A stretch of DNA of 64,000 nucleotides from assembly GCF_014397245.1 (NCBI RefSeq), contig NZ_JACLHY010000002.1, positions 1 to 64,000 of the forward strand, given 5' to 3'. The number at the start of each line of letters is the position of its first letter. Position 1 is the first letter of the stretch. Shown here piece by piece: positions 56,613 through 64,000 of the stretch. The notes under the pieces are model-generated. The model did not search any database. It saw only the letters and a program-made list of their open reading frames with translations, and had not been told where the DNA came from. The stretch is from Arenibacter arenosicollis (GTDB lineage Bacteria > Bacteroidota > Bacteroidia > Flavobacteriales > Flavobacteriaceae). A program made the translations under genes and the position numbers.

Positions 56613-57281
56613 ATGGCACAATATTCAAGAATAGAAGTAGCAACGGCAATGAAGGAATCAGGTATGGTGCCCTTATTCTACGATCCGGATATAGAACTTG
56701 GTAAAAAAGTGTTGCAAGCCTGCTACGACGGTGGTGCCAGATTGATGGAATTTACAGCACGGGGCGACTTCGCATACGAAGTCTTTTCTGAAATGAACAA
56801 ATTTGCCATTAAAGAACTGCCGGGCATGATTATGGGAGTTGGTTCCATAACAGATGCTGCAGCGGCATCACTATATATGCAGATGGGTGCCAATTTTATT
56901 GTAACCCCTTCCCTAAGGGAGGATATTGCCATTGCCTGTAACCGAAGAAAAGTACTTTGGTCACCGGGCTGCGGTTCCCTGACCGAAATTAACAGAGCCG
57001 AGGAAATGGGATGCGAAATCGTAAAATTATTTCCTGGATCTACCTATGGCCCTTCTTTTGTAAAGGCCATTAAAGGACCACAACCTTGGACAAGTATTAT
57101 GCCCACTGGAGGAGTAAGTACAGAAGCCTCCAACCTGAAGGGGTGGTTTGATGCCGGCGTAACCTGCGTAGGGCTGGGCTCCCAGCTTATCAGCAAGGAT
57201 ATATTGAACAAAAAAGATTTTGTAGGATTGGAAAATACCGTTCGCGAAACCTTGGTCTCTATTATAAAACTAAGAAACTAA
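56613..57281 (+). CDS. eda: KDPG / 2-keto-4-hydroxyglutarate aldolase
   Basis: This 222-aa class I aldolase cleaves KDPG to pyruvate and glyceraldehyde 3-phosphate. The Schiff-base lysine is in EIVKLFPGSTYGPSFVKAI, and the acid residue Glu is in LMEFTARG. PTGGVSTEASNLKGWF is the phosphate-binding end of the barrel. It is the last step of alginate catabolism. It is packed between the PFK-like and NRAMP-like genes (7 and 4 nt gaps). Confidence 0.93.
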   Translation: MAQYSRIEVATAMKESGMVPLFYDPDIELGKKVLQACYDGGARLMEFTARGDFAYEVFSEMNKFAIKELPGMIMGVGSITDAAAASLYMQMGANFIVTPSLREDIAIACNRRKVLWSPGCGSLTEINRAEEMGCEIVKLFPGSTYGPSFVKAIKGPQPWTSIMPTGGVSTEASNLKGWFDAGVTCVGLGSQLISKDILNKKDFVGLENTVRETLVSIIKLRN

Positions 57282-57285
57282 AGGT

Positions 57286-58560
57286 ATGGAATCCCCGACC
57301 TCAAAAAAATCGTTTCTAAAAAAGATATTGGCACTAGTATTGGCCTTTGGCCCAGGAATATTTGCCATTGGTTATACTATTGGCACGGGGAGTGTAACCT
57401 CCATGATCGTTGCAGGAAGCACTTACGGTATGCAATTGTTATGGGTTTTGCTTTTAAGTTGTGTGTTCTCAGGAATCTTGATGTTTGCTTATGGCAATTT
57501 TGCACTGGTTACTGGGGAAACAGCCTTGTACGCTTTTAAAAAGCACCTGAAATGGGGCAAGCTCATTGCCATAATGATCATTATAGGAATTTCATTTGGA
57601 CAATGGAATTCATTAATGGGAATTTTAGGGATTTCTGCGAACATTATCTTCGAGATATTCCTAATCTATTTTCCTGGTTTGGGTGGCTATCATTATGAAT
57701 CAGTATTGATAATAGCCATATTGGTCATAATAATTATGTACGGTTTCTTGATGGTAGGGAAGTATGCCTTCTTCGAAAAGATTCTTGTCATTTTCGTGAC
57801 CATCATGGGGCTTTCGTTTATAATATCTCTTTTTATGGTCTACCCACTACCCATTGAGGTCGCCAAAGGATTAATACCATCCATACCACAGGTAGAGGGA
57901 GGAAAAATGATGGTGGCTGCGTTTGTAGGCACCACAATGGCAGCTGCCACCTTTCTGTCCCGTCCGCTTTTCGTTAAGGGCAAAGGTTGGAATATCAGCA
58001 ATCTCAACCAACAAAAAAAAGATGCCATTATAGCCGCAGGTTTGGTCTTTGTAATTAGTGCATCGGTTATGGCCGTAGCTAGCGGAGCCTTGTTTCACCA
58101 AGGTCAACCCGTAACCAAAGTATTGGACATGGTAAATACCCTAGAACCGGTTGCAGGGAAATTCGCATTGACCCTCTTCTTTTTTGGGACTTTAAGTGCT
58201 GGGCTATCTTCAATATTCCCATGCCTACTCATAGCCCCCATTCTCTTAGCCGATTACCAATCAGGTGAATTGGACACCAGTTCCAAGCAGTTTAAGATAA
58301 TTACAGCCATTGCCTGCCTGTTTGCTCTAATTGTACCTGTATTTGGAGCCAATCCTATTCAGATGCAGATTTTGTCCCAGGTTTTTAATGTATTCGTCCT
58401 ACCTCTAGTAATTCTAGGGATTATTTTATTGATCAATAACAAAAAACTGATGGGCCAATACAAAGGAAGTTTTTGGCTTAATTTGGGCTTATATGCCGCA
58501 CTTTTATTTTCCATTGTAATCTCGTATAATGGCGTTGTGGCCCTATTCGACTTTTTTTAG
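57286..58560 (+). CDS. NRAMP-related permease lacking metal-binding motifs
   Basis: This 424-aa inner-membrane protein has about 11 hydrophobic segments. Its first helix aligns with NRAMP proteins (FGPGIFAIGY...AGSTYGMQLLWVLL), but the DPGN metal motif is replaced by IGTG (about 32-35). In the sixth helix the MPH motif is replaced by MAA (218-220, VGTTMAAATFLS). Classical divalent-metal transport is therefore unlikely. Its place in an operon with a sugar kinase and an aldolase suggests an organic acid or sugar substrate (inference). Confidence 0.85.
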   Translation: MESPTSKKSFLKKILALVLAFGPGIFAIGYTIGTGSVTSMIVAGSTYGMQLLWVLLLSCVFSGILMFAYGNFALVTGETALYAFKKHLKWGKLIAIMIIIGISFGQWNSLMGILGISANIIFEIFLIYFPGLGGYHYESVLIIAILVIIIMYGFLMVGKYAFFEKILVIFVTIMGLSFIISLFMVYPLPIEVAKGLIPSIPQVEGGKMMVAAFVGTTMAAATFLSRPLFVKGKGWNISNLNQQKKDAIIAAGLVFVISASVMAVASGALFHQGQPVTKVLDMVNTLEPVAGKFALTLFFFGTLSAGLSSIFPCLLIAPILLADYQSGELDTSSKQFKIITAIACLFALIVPVFGANPIQMQILSQVFNVFVLPLVILGIILLINNKKLMGQYKGSFWLNLGLYAALLFSIVISYNGVVALFDFF

Positions 58561-58575
58561 TTGACTCCAATTTTA

Positions 58576-59292
58576 CTAAAGATGTTTTACCCTAGATTCA
58601 TATCTACGGTAGAGGGCTTCATTGTCCGCCTCATCTATGTTCTGACTTTGAAAAACAGCGACATCCACACCTCTGTCCAAATTAATTTTTATGGCTTCGG
58701 TTGAAATTATGTTGACAATGATCATTCCAAGAACGGATGAAGCCGGACCGATCAGAAGATCTTTAATGGAAATAACCCCATCCCCTGACGGAACACAATT
58801 ATCAATAACCAAATCTGCGATCTCATACAGTTTCTTTCCACTTTCATGCCTAGAAGCATACTTTCTTGATTGTTCCAAAGAAGTGACCGCTATAGTCCTT
58901 AAACCTTCCTTCTTGGCCTTCATGGCCATTTCCAATGGCAATGCATTTCTACCGGAGTTTGATACAACGATCAATACGTCTCCCTTATTAAATTGATATT
59001 TGTTCCAAAGAATTTCGGCAAGACCACTTATTTGCTCCATTGCTGCCGATCTCCTTGCCCCGCTGGCCATAAGTACCATGTCATCCATAATGGCATTTAC
59101 ATTGGCCAGATTGGACGCCCTACCGAACATTTCCATGCCTATTATTTGGGAATGACCTGTACCAATGGTGTGAATTATTCCATCGTTCTTAATAACCTCC
59201 GCTACCATTTTTGAGGCAGTGATCAATTGTTCCTGCTGGTCTATGGACATTTTGTCTATCAGCAATTTTATTTTATCTAAATATTCAAACAT
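58576..59292 (-). CDS. SIS-domain phosphosugar-binding protein
   Basis: This 238-aa protein of the UPF0309-like group has a SIS domain (about 30-210) with TIGTGHSQIIGMEMFGRAS, VVSNSGRNALPLEMA and TSLEQSRKYASRH. SIS domains bind or isomerise phosphosugars. It converges on the NRAMP-like gene with only 15 nt between stops and no terminator hairpin. Its role in the pathway is unclear; the conserved neighbourhood, if any, would be informative. Confidence 0.85.
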   Translation of the reverse strand: MFEYLDKIKLLIDKMSIDQQEQLITASKMVAEVIKNDGIIHTIGTGHSQIIGMEMFGRASNLANVNAIMDDMVLMASGARRSAAMEQISGLAEILWNKYQFNKGDVLIVVSNSGRNALPLEMAMKAKKEGLRTIAVTSLEQSRKYASRHESGKKLYEIADLVIDNCVPSGDGVISIKDLLIGPASSVLGMIIVNIISTEAIKINLDRGVDVAVFQSQNIDEADNEALYRRYESRVKHL

Positions 59293-59541
59293 AGGAACAA
59301 TAGCATTTTAGTTAGGGAAGGAAACTATCAATATTAATATGGGGAATAGCTTGCCTATTTATCAATAATGTAAATAAATGTTTCCATAGACCAATATAAA
59401 GAATAAAAACTATGACCAGCAAAGGTCTAAAAATATATAGCCATATCAGCACATTGTGAAGCAACAATATTCAACTTCATAACTTAATAAATGGCATTAA
59501 AACCTAAACCAAATACTAGGCTCCTATAATGGACGTACCCG

Positions 59542-59606
59542 AAGACCTGGGTATTAAACCGTCCCAAGATCTGGGTATTAAACCCAAAACCCCGCCAAAA
59601 GGCGGG
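59542..59606. repeat. 24-bp-period direct repeat and GC-rich hairpin
   Basis: Two 19-bp copies of AAGAYCTGGGTATTAAACC begin at 59542 and 59566. The hairpin CCCGCC-AAAA-GGCGGG (59591-59606) follows. On the plus strand an ATG frame (59529-59648) reads through both (PEDLGIKPSQDLGIKP...). The stretch is more G+C rich than the rest of the 430-bp gap (59293-59722), which otherwise holds only the cspA terminator. Confidence 0.7.
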
Positions 59607-59666
59607 CTTCGTTCGACTATCCTATTCCAATGCGCCTGCGGCTTTTGAAATACGGGTCTCACGAAC

Positions 59667-59695
59667 AAAAAAAAGCCTATCGATTGATAGGCTTT
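59667..59695 (-). terminator. cold-shock gene terminator
   Basis: On the minus strand AAAGCCTATC-AATC-GATAGGCTTT is followed by five more T residues. It lies 28 nt after the stop codon. Confidence 0.9.
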
Positions 59696-59722
59696 GGGTC
59701 TTAAGAAATTAAAAAGTATTTA

Positions 59723-59914
59723 TTAAATAACTTTAACGTTTACTGCGTTTAATCCTTTTTTTCCTTCTTTTAGTTCAAACTCAACTTCGTCGCCTTCGCG
59801 AACTTCGTCGATTAAACCAGAGATGTGTACAAAATGTTCTTTGTTAGAACCTTCTTCGGTGATGAACCCAAATCCTTTGGCATCGTTGAAAAATTTTACT
59901 GTTCCTCTACTCAT
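59723..59914 (-). CDS. cold-shock-domain protein
   Basis: This 63-aa OB-fold RNA/DNA chaperone has GTVKFFNDAKGFGFI (RNP1 KGFGFI) and HFVHISGL (RNP2). It is the CspA family, but the paralog cannot be assigned. The gene has a matched promoter at 59948-59977, a 33-nt 5' leader region and a strong terminator. Confidence 0.96.
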   Translation of the reverse strand: MSRGTVKFFNDAKGFGFITEEGSNKEHFVHISGLIDEVREGDEVEFELKEGKKGLNAVNVKVI

Positions 59915-59947
59915 TACTAAAATTTAAATTAATTACTTATTATAAAT

Positions 59948-59977
59948 CAAATATAGTTCCAAAAGTTTGAACCACAA
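59948..59977 (-). promoter_or_regulatory. cold-shock gene promoter
   Basis: The minus strand has TTG (59975-59977), 19 nt, then TATATTTG (59948-59955). It is among the best matches to the flavobacterial consensus in the window. Confidence 0.62.
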
Positions 59978-60038
59978 TCATTTAAAGGCAAGAATTTTAA
60001 CAAGTAACTAAAATAATTTCGACTACCCCATAAAATGC

Positions 60039-61121
60039 TCACTTTTCAAGGGATTTGGAGATTATAAATTCCACCCTCCTATTTTGAGCCCTGCCTTCTT
60101 CATCTCCATTATTTCCAAGGGGTCTGGCGGCTCCAAAACCATTCCAAGTAATTCTTTTGCCGGCCAAACCCAGTTGGATGAGCCTATTGGCAACGGCCAA
60201 AGCGCGTTTATCAGAAAGTTCCATGTTGTAGGAATTGGTGCCCATACTATCAGTATAACCATTGATTACAATTTGCAAAGTACTATCAGATTGCAAATAA
60301 TTGAATACGCGCTTTATCTCCTGAGTGCCATTATCCCCGAGTTCAAACTCATCAAAATTGAAAAAAACGTTCTCAAAAACATGGGCCTCGTCCAAGGCAT
60401 AGGACTGGATACCCTCGCCAACATATATCATATCCAAGTAATAATAGGCCCCCTTCACATTTTTTTCCTTCACCAACTTCTGTCGCCTCGTAGTGGCATT
60501 GTCCTTAAAATTTCCAACCGTAATAAACCGTTCATCGCCATTTGCAACAAAGGTAGTGGACACTTTGGTCCAAGAACTCTCATCAATGAAGAATTGGTCT
60601 CCCAAGATCTCGATAAAGGTAAAATTGTTCCCCTCAATTTTAGAAAGCTGCCATTTGGAGAGTCCCTTTTTTATTTTAATCTCCAGTGGTTTGGATGACA
60701 ATAAAATATCAAAATCACGTATGGCATAATCAGAATTCTCGGCCAAATTAATATAAAATGAAAGTGTATAGGTAAGATCTTTCTGCAAAGGTTGCCTTAG
60801 CTCACCTTGTACATATTCTCTATAATCTTCAGGGGCGTACATATAAAATCCCAAATACCCCTCCCCAAATTTCGCCATCTGTTTTCCCATAAAATTGTTG
60901 GGCACCCCCATACTAAGACTACAGGCATTAAAATAATCGGTGCTGCCGAGAGTGGGTACCGACCAATATTTAAGGTCTTGCCCAAAATTTCCTAAATGAT
61001 CTGGGCATTCCAAAAAAGATTCAAAACTGGGGTTCTCTACCAAATTTTGGGACATAAGAATCAGGGTGCAGCCCATGCACACAACATTTAAAAATCGTTT
61101 TATGGCAATGGCGAGAACCAT
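60039..61121 (-). CDS. OmpA-family protein with N-terminal carbohydrate-binding-like domain
   Basis: This 360-aa envelope protein has a signal peptide (about 1-26). A beta-sandwich-like domain follows (about 28-245: NLVENPSFESFLECPDHLG, LSFYINLAE, WTKVSTTFVANG). The C-terminal OmpA domain (about 250-355: NVFFNFDEFELGDNG, LQIVINGYTDSMGTNSYNMELSDKRALAVANRL, AQNRRVEFII) binds peptidoglycan. It anchors the outer membrane or a surface structure to the wall. The start at 61121 gives the signal peptide. Confidence 0.9.
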   Translation of the reverse strand: MVLAIAIKRFLNVVCMGCTLILMSQNLVENPSFESFLECPDHLGNFGQDLKYWSVPTLGSTDYFNACSLSMGVPNNFMGKQMAKFGEGYLGFYMYAPEDYREYVQGELRQPLQKDLTYTLSFYINLAENSDYAIRDFDILLSSKPLEIKIKKGLSKWQLSKIEGNNFTFIEILGDQFFIDESSWTKVSTTFVANGDERFITVGNFKDNATTRRQKLVKEKNVKGAYYYLDMIYVGEGIQSYALDEAHVFENVFFNFDEFELGDNGTQEIKRVFNYLQSDSTLQIVINGYTDSMGTNSYNMELSDKRALAVANRLIQLGLAGKRITWNGFGAARPLGNNGDEEGRAQNRRVEFIISKSLEK

Positions 61122-61242
61122 TAAATATGTTTAAGCACCTCTAAAATAGCAAATTAACGGAATGCTTCGCTAAACATGACCTGCCAATTCGTTGTAGTAC
61201 AATAAATATTGGCTAGGCAATACTGAGAATAAAAATACCTTA

Positions 61243-61280
61243 CTGCCTTTTACCTCCCCAATAAGGAGGCGTAAAGGCAG
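61243..61280 (-). terminator. hairpin downstream of the TonB-receptor-like gene
   Basis: CTGCCTTTTACCTCC pairs with GGAGGCGTAAAGGCAG with a 7-nt loop. There is no strong T run, so it may be a terminator or an RNA-stabilising hairpin. Confidence 0.55.
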
Positions 61281-61364
61281 AAGGTACAATTACGGCAATC
61301 ACAAAATACCTCGGGGTTTTTGGCACATCATGATCAACCGCTAATTCCAAATATCGTTTTTATA

Positions 61365-63116
61365 CTAAAGATCAAACTTGTACGTGGCTCCGGCCAATAC
61401 CTGAAAACCTTGCACCTGATAATTGTTCCAACGCATATAATTCTGGTTGGCAATATTATTGGCCCTTGCAAACACGGATAATTGTTTATTTACCCTATAG
61501 CCAATATGCGCATTGGCATCAAAATAGCTCTCCAAAGTCTTCGCCTCCATGGTAAAATTTTCTGGCAGGGTTCCAGGGGACGCCACAGTATATAGATCAT
61601 CTCGCTCCCCTACGTAAAATAGATTGGCACCCAGAAACCACTTCTCCCCTATTTGATAATCCATAAAGGTGGAAGCAGTAAGACCAGGCAGGTTCCAAGC
61701 TGGATTATCGGTTTCTGTATCGTAATCGTTCACTTGCACATTAATACCCAAGCTAAAATTACGATTTACATCTACATTTAATTCACCAAAAACTCCCAAT
61801 GTTTTAACGTCGTCATAAAACACCTGAAAACTATTTCCGTAGAAATATCCTTTTTCATCGGTCCTGGAGGTATTTTCAGGATTTAGTATAAAGAGTGGTT
61901 TTCTATTCTCGGCCGTATAAGACCCTTTTAAGTTATAGCTAAGGTTTGGCAATAATTGTCCCTTTAAACCTATGTAAGCATCGTATTGTTGGTCCGTGGG
62001 CTGAATGTCCAAGGTGGGCGAAACGTATGGGTTCTCTTCCACAAAGTTATAGAACGAGTTTTGCTTCAACTCCCCTTCTACACCTCCATAGGCAATGGCC
62101 ACCTCATCCAATAAACGATAGGATGCCGTTATTGTGGGATAAATATAAAAATTACCCTCACTATTCTCCAAATCCATACCATACACCAAATTCACGCCCA
62201 AATTAAGTGAAAGATCATCCCCTAGGATATTGATATTGGGATTTATTCCCGCCTGCAAATGGGAATAATCTATGCCAGGAATATTGGAATCATTGGCAAC
62301 CTGACCATTTTCAAACTTACCGCCCAAATAATCTACCTTTGCCTTGAGGGTCAATAATTCATCACCCAAAGGAAACTCGAAGGCTGGTTTTAGAACTGCC
62401 CTGTTTTCACCTGATTTGGTAGCATCCCAAAACCGTCTCACCTCTAAATTGACACTCTTAAAAAACGAATCTTCCACTTCCACAAAACCACCTGCAAATA
62501 CATTAAAATAGTTCTGCTTTTCATCTATGCCGTTTACCGTTTCCTCGGTGTAATATCCATTGGGAATTCCATACCAATTATATAATTGATGCTGTGCCCC
62601 TATATTGGCTCCCCAACTTAGGTCCCTATCTTTTTTGGTGTAGTTGGCATCCAGTTTGGTATTGTAAAATACATTGTCCAAAGCAGTACCATCAATTTCT
62701 CCCCTAGAGGAGTGATGATTAAGGCTTAGATCCAATCGCTCGTCCCTGTTCAAGGCACTACTGGTATAAAAATCCACCAAGGCATTGTTATAATTGCCCA
62801 AGCCTACAGATGCATAGGAATTATATATTTTTTCCGGTGGAGTCTTTTTTACCCCTGAAGCCTTACCCTTGGCAGGGGTAAAGGTAGACACTACTGGTAC
62901 TGAAAATATACTGTAATTAATAGGTTTCTTTTGTAAAACGATGGAATCGTTCAGGGTGGGCATTGACTTCACCTTAAAAGCATCTGAAATGGTAGGCGCA
63001 TAGGCCTTTACCACCGTCACTGTTTCCGTACCGATATCTTTTTTGTCGTCCTGTGCCAATCCGATTTGAAAAAAACCAAGAATGGCAAATATGGATATTT
63101 TTATGTGCTTGTGCAT
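61365..63116 (-). CDS. TonB-dependent-receptor-like outer-membrane barrel without a full plug
   Basis: This 583-aa protein has a signal peptide (about 1-21, GLAQ). A short plug-like start (GTETVTVVKAYAPTISDAFKV) is followed directly by a barrel with many paired aromatic strands, ending in FDL. The complete TonB plug of about 130 residues is missing. Proteins of this type occur next to TPR proteins in Bacteroidota; the function is unknown. The start at 63116 gives a good signal peptide; the ATG at 63152 overlaps the TPR gene by 11 nt and is the alternative. Confidence 0.82.
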   Translation of the reverse strand: MHKHIKISIFAILGFFQIGLAQDDKKDIGTETVTVVKAYAPTISDAFKVKSMPTLNDSIVLQKKPINYSIFSVPVVSTFTPAKGKASGVKKTPPEKIYNSYASVGLGNYNNALVDFYTSSALNRDERLDLSLNHHSSRGEIDGTALDNVFYNTKLDANYTKKDRDLSWGANIGAQHQLYNWYGIPNGYYTEETVNGIDEKQNYFNVFAGGFVEVEDSFFKSVNLEVRRFWDATKSGENRAVLKPAFEFPLGDELLTLKAKVDYLGGKFENGQVANDSNIPGIDYSHLQAGINPNINILGDDLSLNLGVNLVYGMDLENSEGNFYIYPTITASYRLLDEVAIAYGGVEGELKQNSFYNFVEENPYVSPTLDIQPTDQQYDAYIGLKGQLLPNLSYNLKGSYTAENRKPLFILNPENTSRTDEKGYFYGNSFQVFYDDVKTLGVFGELNVDVNRNFSLGINVQVNDYDTETDNPAWNLPGLTASTFMDYQIGEKWFLGANLFYVGERDDLYTVASPGTLPENFTMEAKTLESYFDANAHIGYRVNKQLSVFARANNIANQNYMRWNNYQVQGFQVLAGATYKFDL

Positions 63117-63141
63117 ATATTGTTCTTTTTGCAAGGAATTT

Positions 63142-64000
63142 TTAATTTCCATCTGTACTAATGGAGGAATTACTTTGGGCTTCTTTGGCCTTAATTATGG
63201 ATGACTCTTGTTTGGCTTGGGCCACAATAGTTGGAAAATCACCAAAATTGGCAATAACGCTGTCCAAAATATAGGTAGCTTGGAAAGCATCTCCCAAGGC
63301 GTAGAAATTTTTGGCCATAACGATCAATCCCCTGGCACTCCACTCCTTATAACCGGCATAATCCTTCGCCAATTTTTGAACAGATGCATTGGAAGCCTCA
63401 TAATTTTGGGCCTTATTCTTAAAATAGGCGTCATAATAGAGCGCTTCTGCCGCCAATTCTCCTGTTGCAATTTTCAACACTTCCGCATACGCCTTTTCCG
63501 CCCTGTTTTCATCCTTGGTCTTAATGGCCGATCTTGCGATCATTATTTGCGCATCACTTTTTATTCGGTTGTCTATTTTTGAATTGGACAATACTTTCCC
63601 AGCATATGCAATGGTCTTGCCATAGTCTGACTGCTCATAATAGCCTTTCATTAAATTGGACTGGGCAAAAGTGATGTTCTGTTGAATTTCAGCCTTGGAC
63701 TCCAATTGTTCCAAGTATGGAATGGCAGTAACATAATCATTCTTGCCTACATAAATCTCGCACACCCTTGTAAGGGCCTGTTCGGCATATTCATTGATTC
63801 CTTTACTGGCAACATTTTTAAAATAGGGCAAGGCTTTATCCTTTTGGCCTTTTCCAAAATATAATTGTGCCAAATTAAAATTGGCCTTCAATGTATTTAA
63901 ACCGTTTGGAAATTGTTTAATATAGGTTTCATAACCCTTTATGGCAGCATCCTGGTTACCTTCTATATATTGTTTGTCCGCAGATTCAAAAGTGGCATTG
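63142..64000 (-). CDS. tetratricopeptide-repeat protein, N-terminus outside the window
   Basis: At least 285 codons are open to the right edge. Repeats of about 34-37 residues (AAIKGYETYIKQFPNGLNTLKANFNLAQLYFGKGQKDKALPYF and similar) mark TPRs. The frame has no proper start inside the window: the first start-like codon (63891) is internal, because TPR sequence continues upstream. Its stop overlaps the longer start of the barrel gene by 11 nt, so the two are translationally coupled or at least co-transcribed. Confidence 0.88.
   Translation of the reverse strand, partial: NATFESADKQYIEGNQDAAIKGYETYIKQFPNGLNTLKANFNLAQLYFGKGQKDKALPYFKNVASKGINEYAEQALTRVCEIYVGKNDYVTAIPYLEQLESKAEIQQNITFAQSNLMKGYYEQSDYGKTIAYAGKVLSNSKIDNRIKSDAQIMIARSAIKTKDENRAEKAYAEVLKIATGELAAEALYYDAYFKNKAQNYEASNASVQKLAKDYAGYKEWSARGLIVMAKNFYALGDAFQATYILDSVIANFGDFPTIVAQAKQESSIIKAKEAQSNSSISTDGN

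Noticed and set aside
60084-60698. 204-codon plus-strand frame within the OmpA-family gene
   Set aside because: Antisense shadow; the OmpA domain on the other strand is unambiguous.

Overview
The window looks like chromosomal DNA of a marine member of the Flavobacteriaceae (Bacteroidota). The evidence is an A+T-rich genome, TAnnTTTG-type -7 promoter boxes, fused SecDF, type IX secretion (T9SS) sorting domains of the gliding-motility type, SusC/SusD, DUF6588/DUF2911/DUF5916 proteins and strong use of AGA/AGG arginine codons. No rRNA, CRISPR array, integrase or complete insertion sequence was seen. The genus cannot be fixed from the sequence; a Zobellia/Maribacter/Arenibacter-like organism would fit.

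The first 34 kb is mostly housekeeping. A left-edge cluster of duplicated terminator-like hairpins precedes an AraC regulator. Then come a metallophosphatase lipoprotein, rpsT, two identical tRNA-Glu genes, proS, a low-complexity lipoprotein, an OmpP1/FadL porin, two paralogous T9SS-secreted proteins, folE, cysS, yidD, lgt, a DUF192 lipoprotein, a DUF5916 protein, a ModF-like double ABC ATPase, secDF, mdh, gyrB, asnB, several small secreted proteins and an ABC-F ATPase. Most convergent ends carry a clear hairpin terminator.

From about 34 to 59 kb lies a carbohydrate-utilization region whose core is an alginate polysaccharide utilization locus. It encodes a two-domain PL6 lyase, a tandem-domain PL7 lyase, KdgF, a SusC/SusD pair, a FadR-type GntR regulator, a hexuronate-type MFS transporter, a DEH-reductase-like SDR and a KDPG aldolase. 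Expected flow: outer-membrane lyases cut the polymer, SusCD imports oligomers, KdgF linearises unsaturated monouronate to DEH, the SDR reduces it to KDG, a kinase makes KDPG, and the aldolase yields pyruvate and glyceraldehyde 3-phosphate. Four copies of a GGTTAACC-type operator overlap the -7 box of the promoters before PL6, PL7, the susCD leader and the GntR gene, so this looks like a compact auto-regulated uronate regulon. A sulfatase, an esterase, an RraA-like protein and a Tat-exported TIM-barrel protein lie to its left, the last two divergent from PL6. An SDR plus FucU pair with foreign arginine codon use sits inside the locus, next to the remnant of a lost PL7 gene.

The most unusual part is the tail of the locus. 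No PfkB-type KDG kinase is present. In its place is a PPi-phosphofructokinase-like gene, in a tight operon with the KDPG aldolase and an NRAMP-fold permease that has lost both metal-binding motifs; a SIS-domain phosphosugar protein converges on it. The last 5 kb holds a cold-shock protein, an OmpA-family protein, a TonB-receptor-like barrel and the end of a TPR protein that runs off the right edge.
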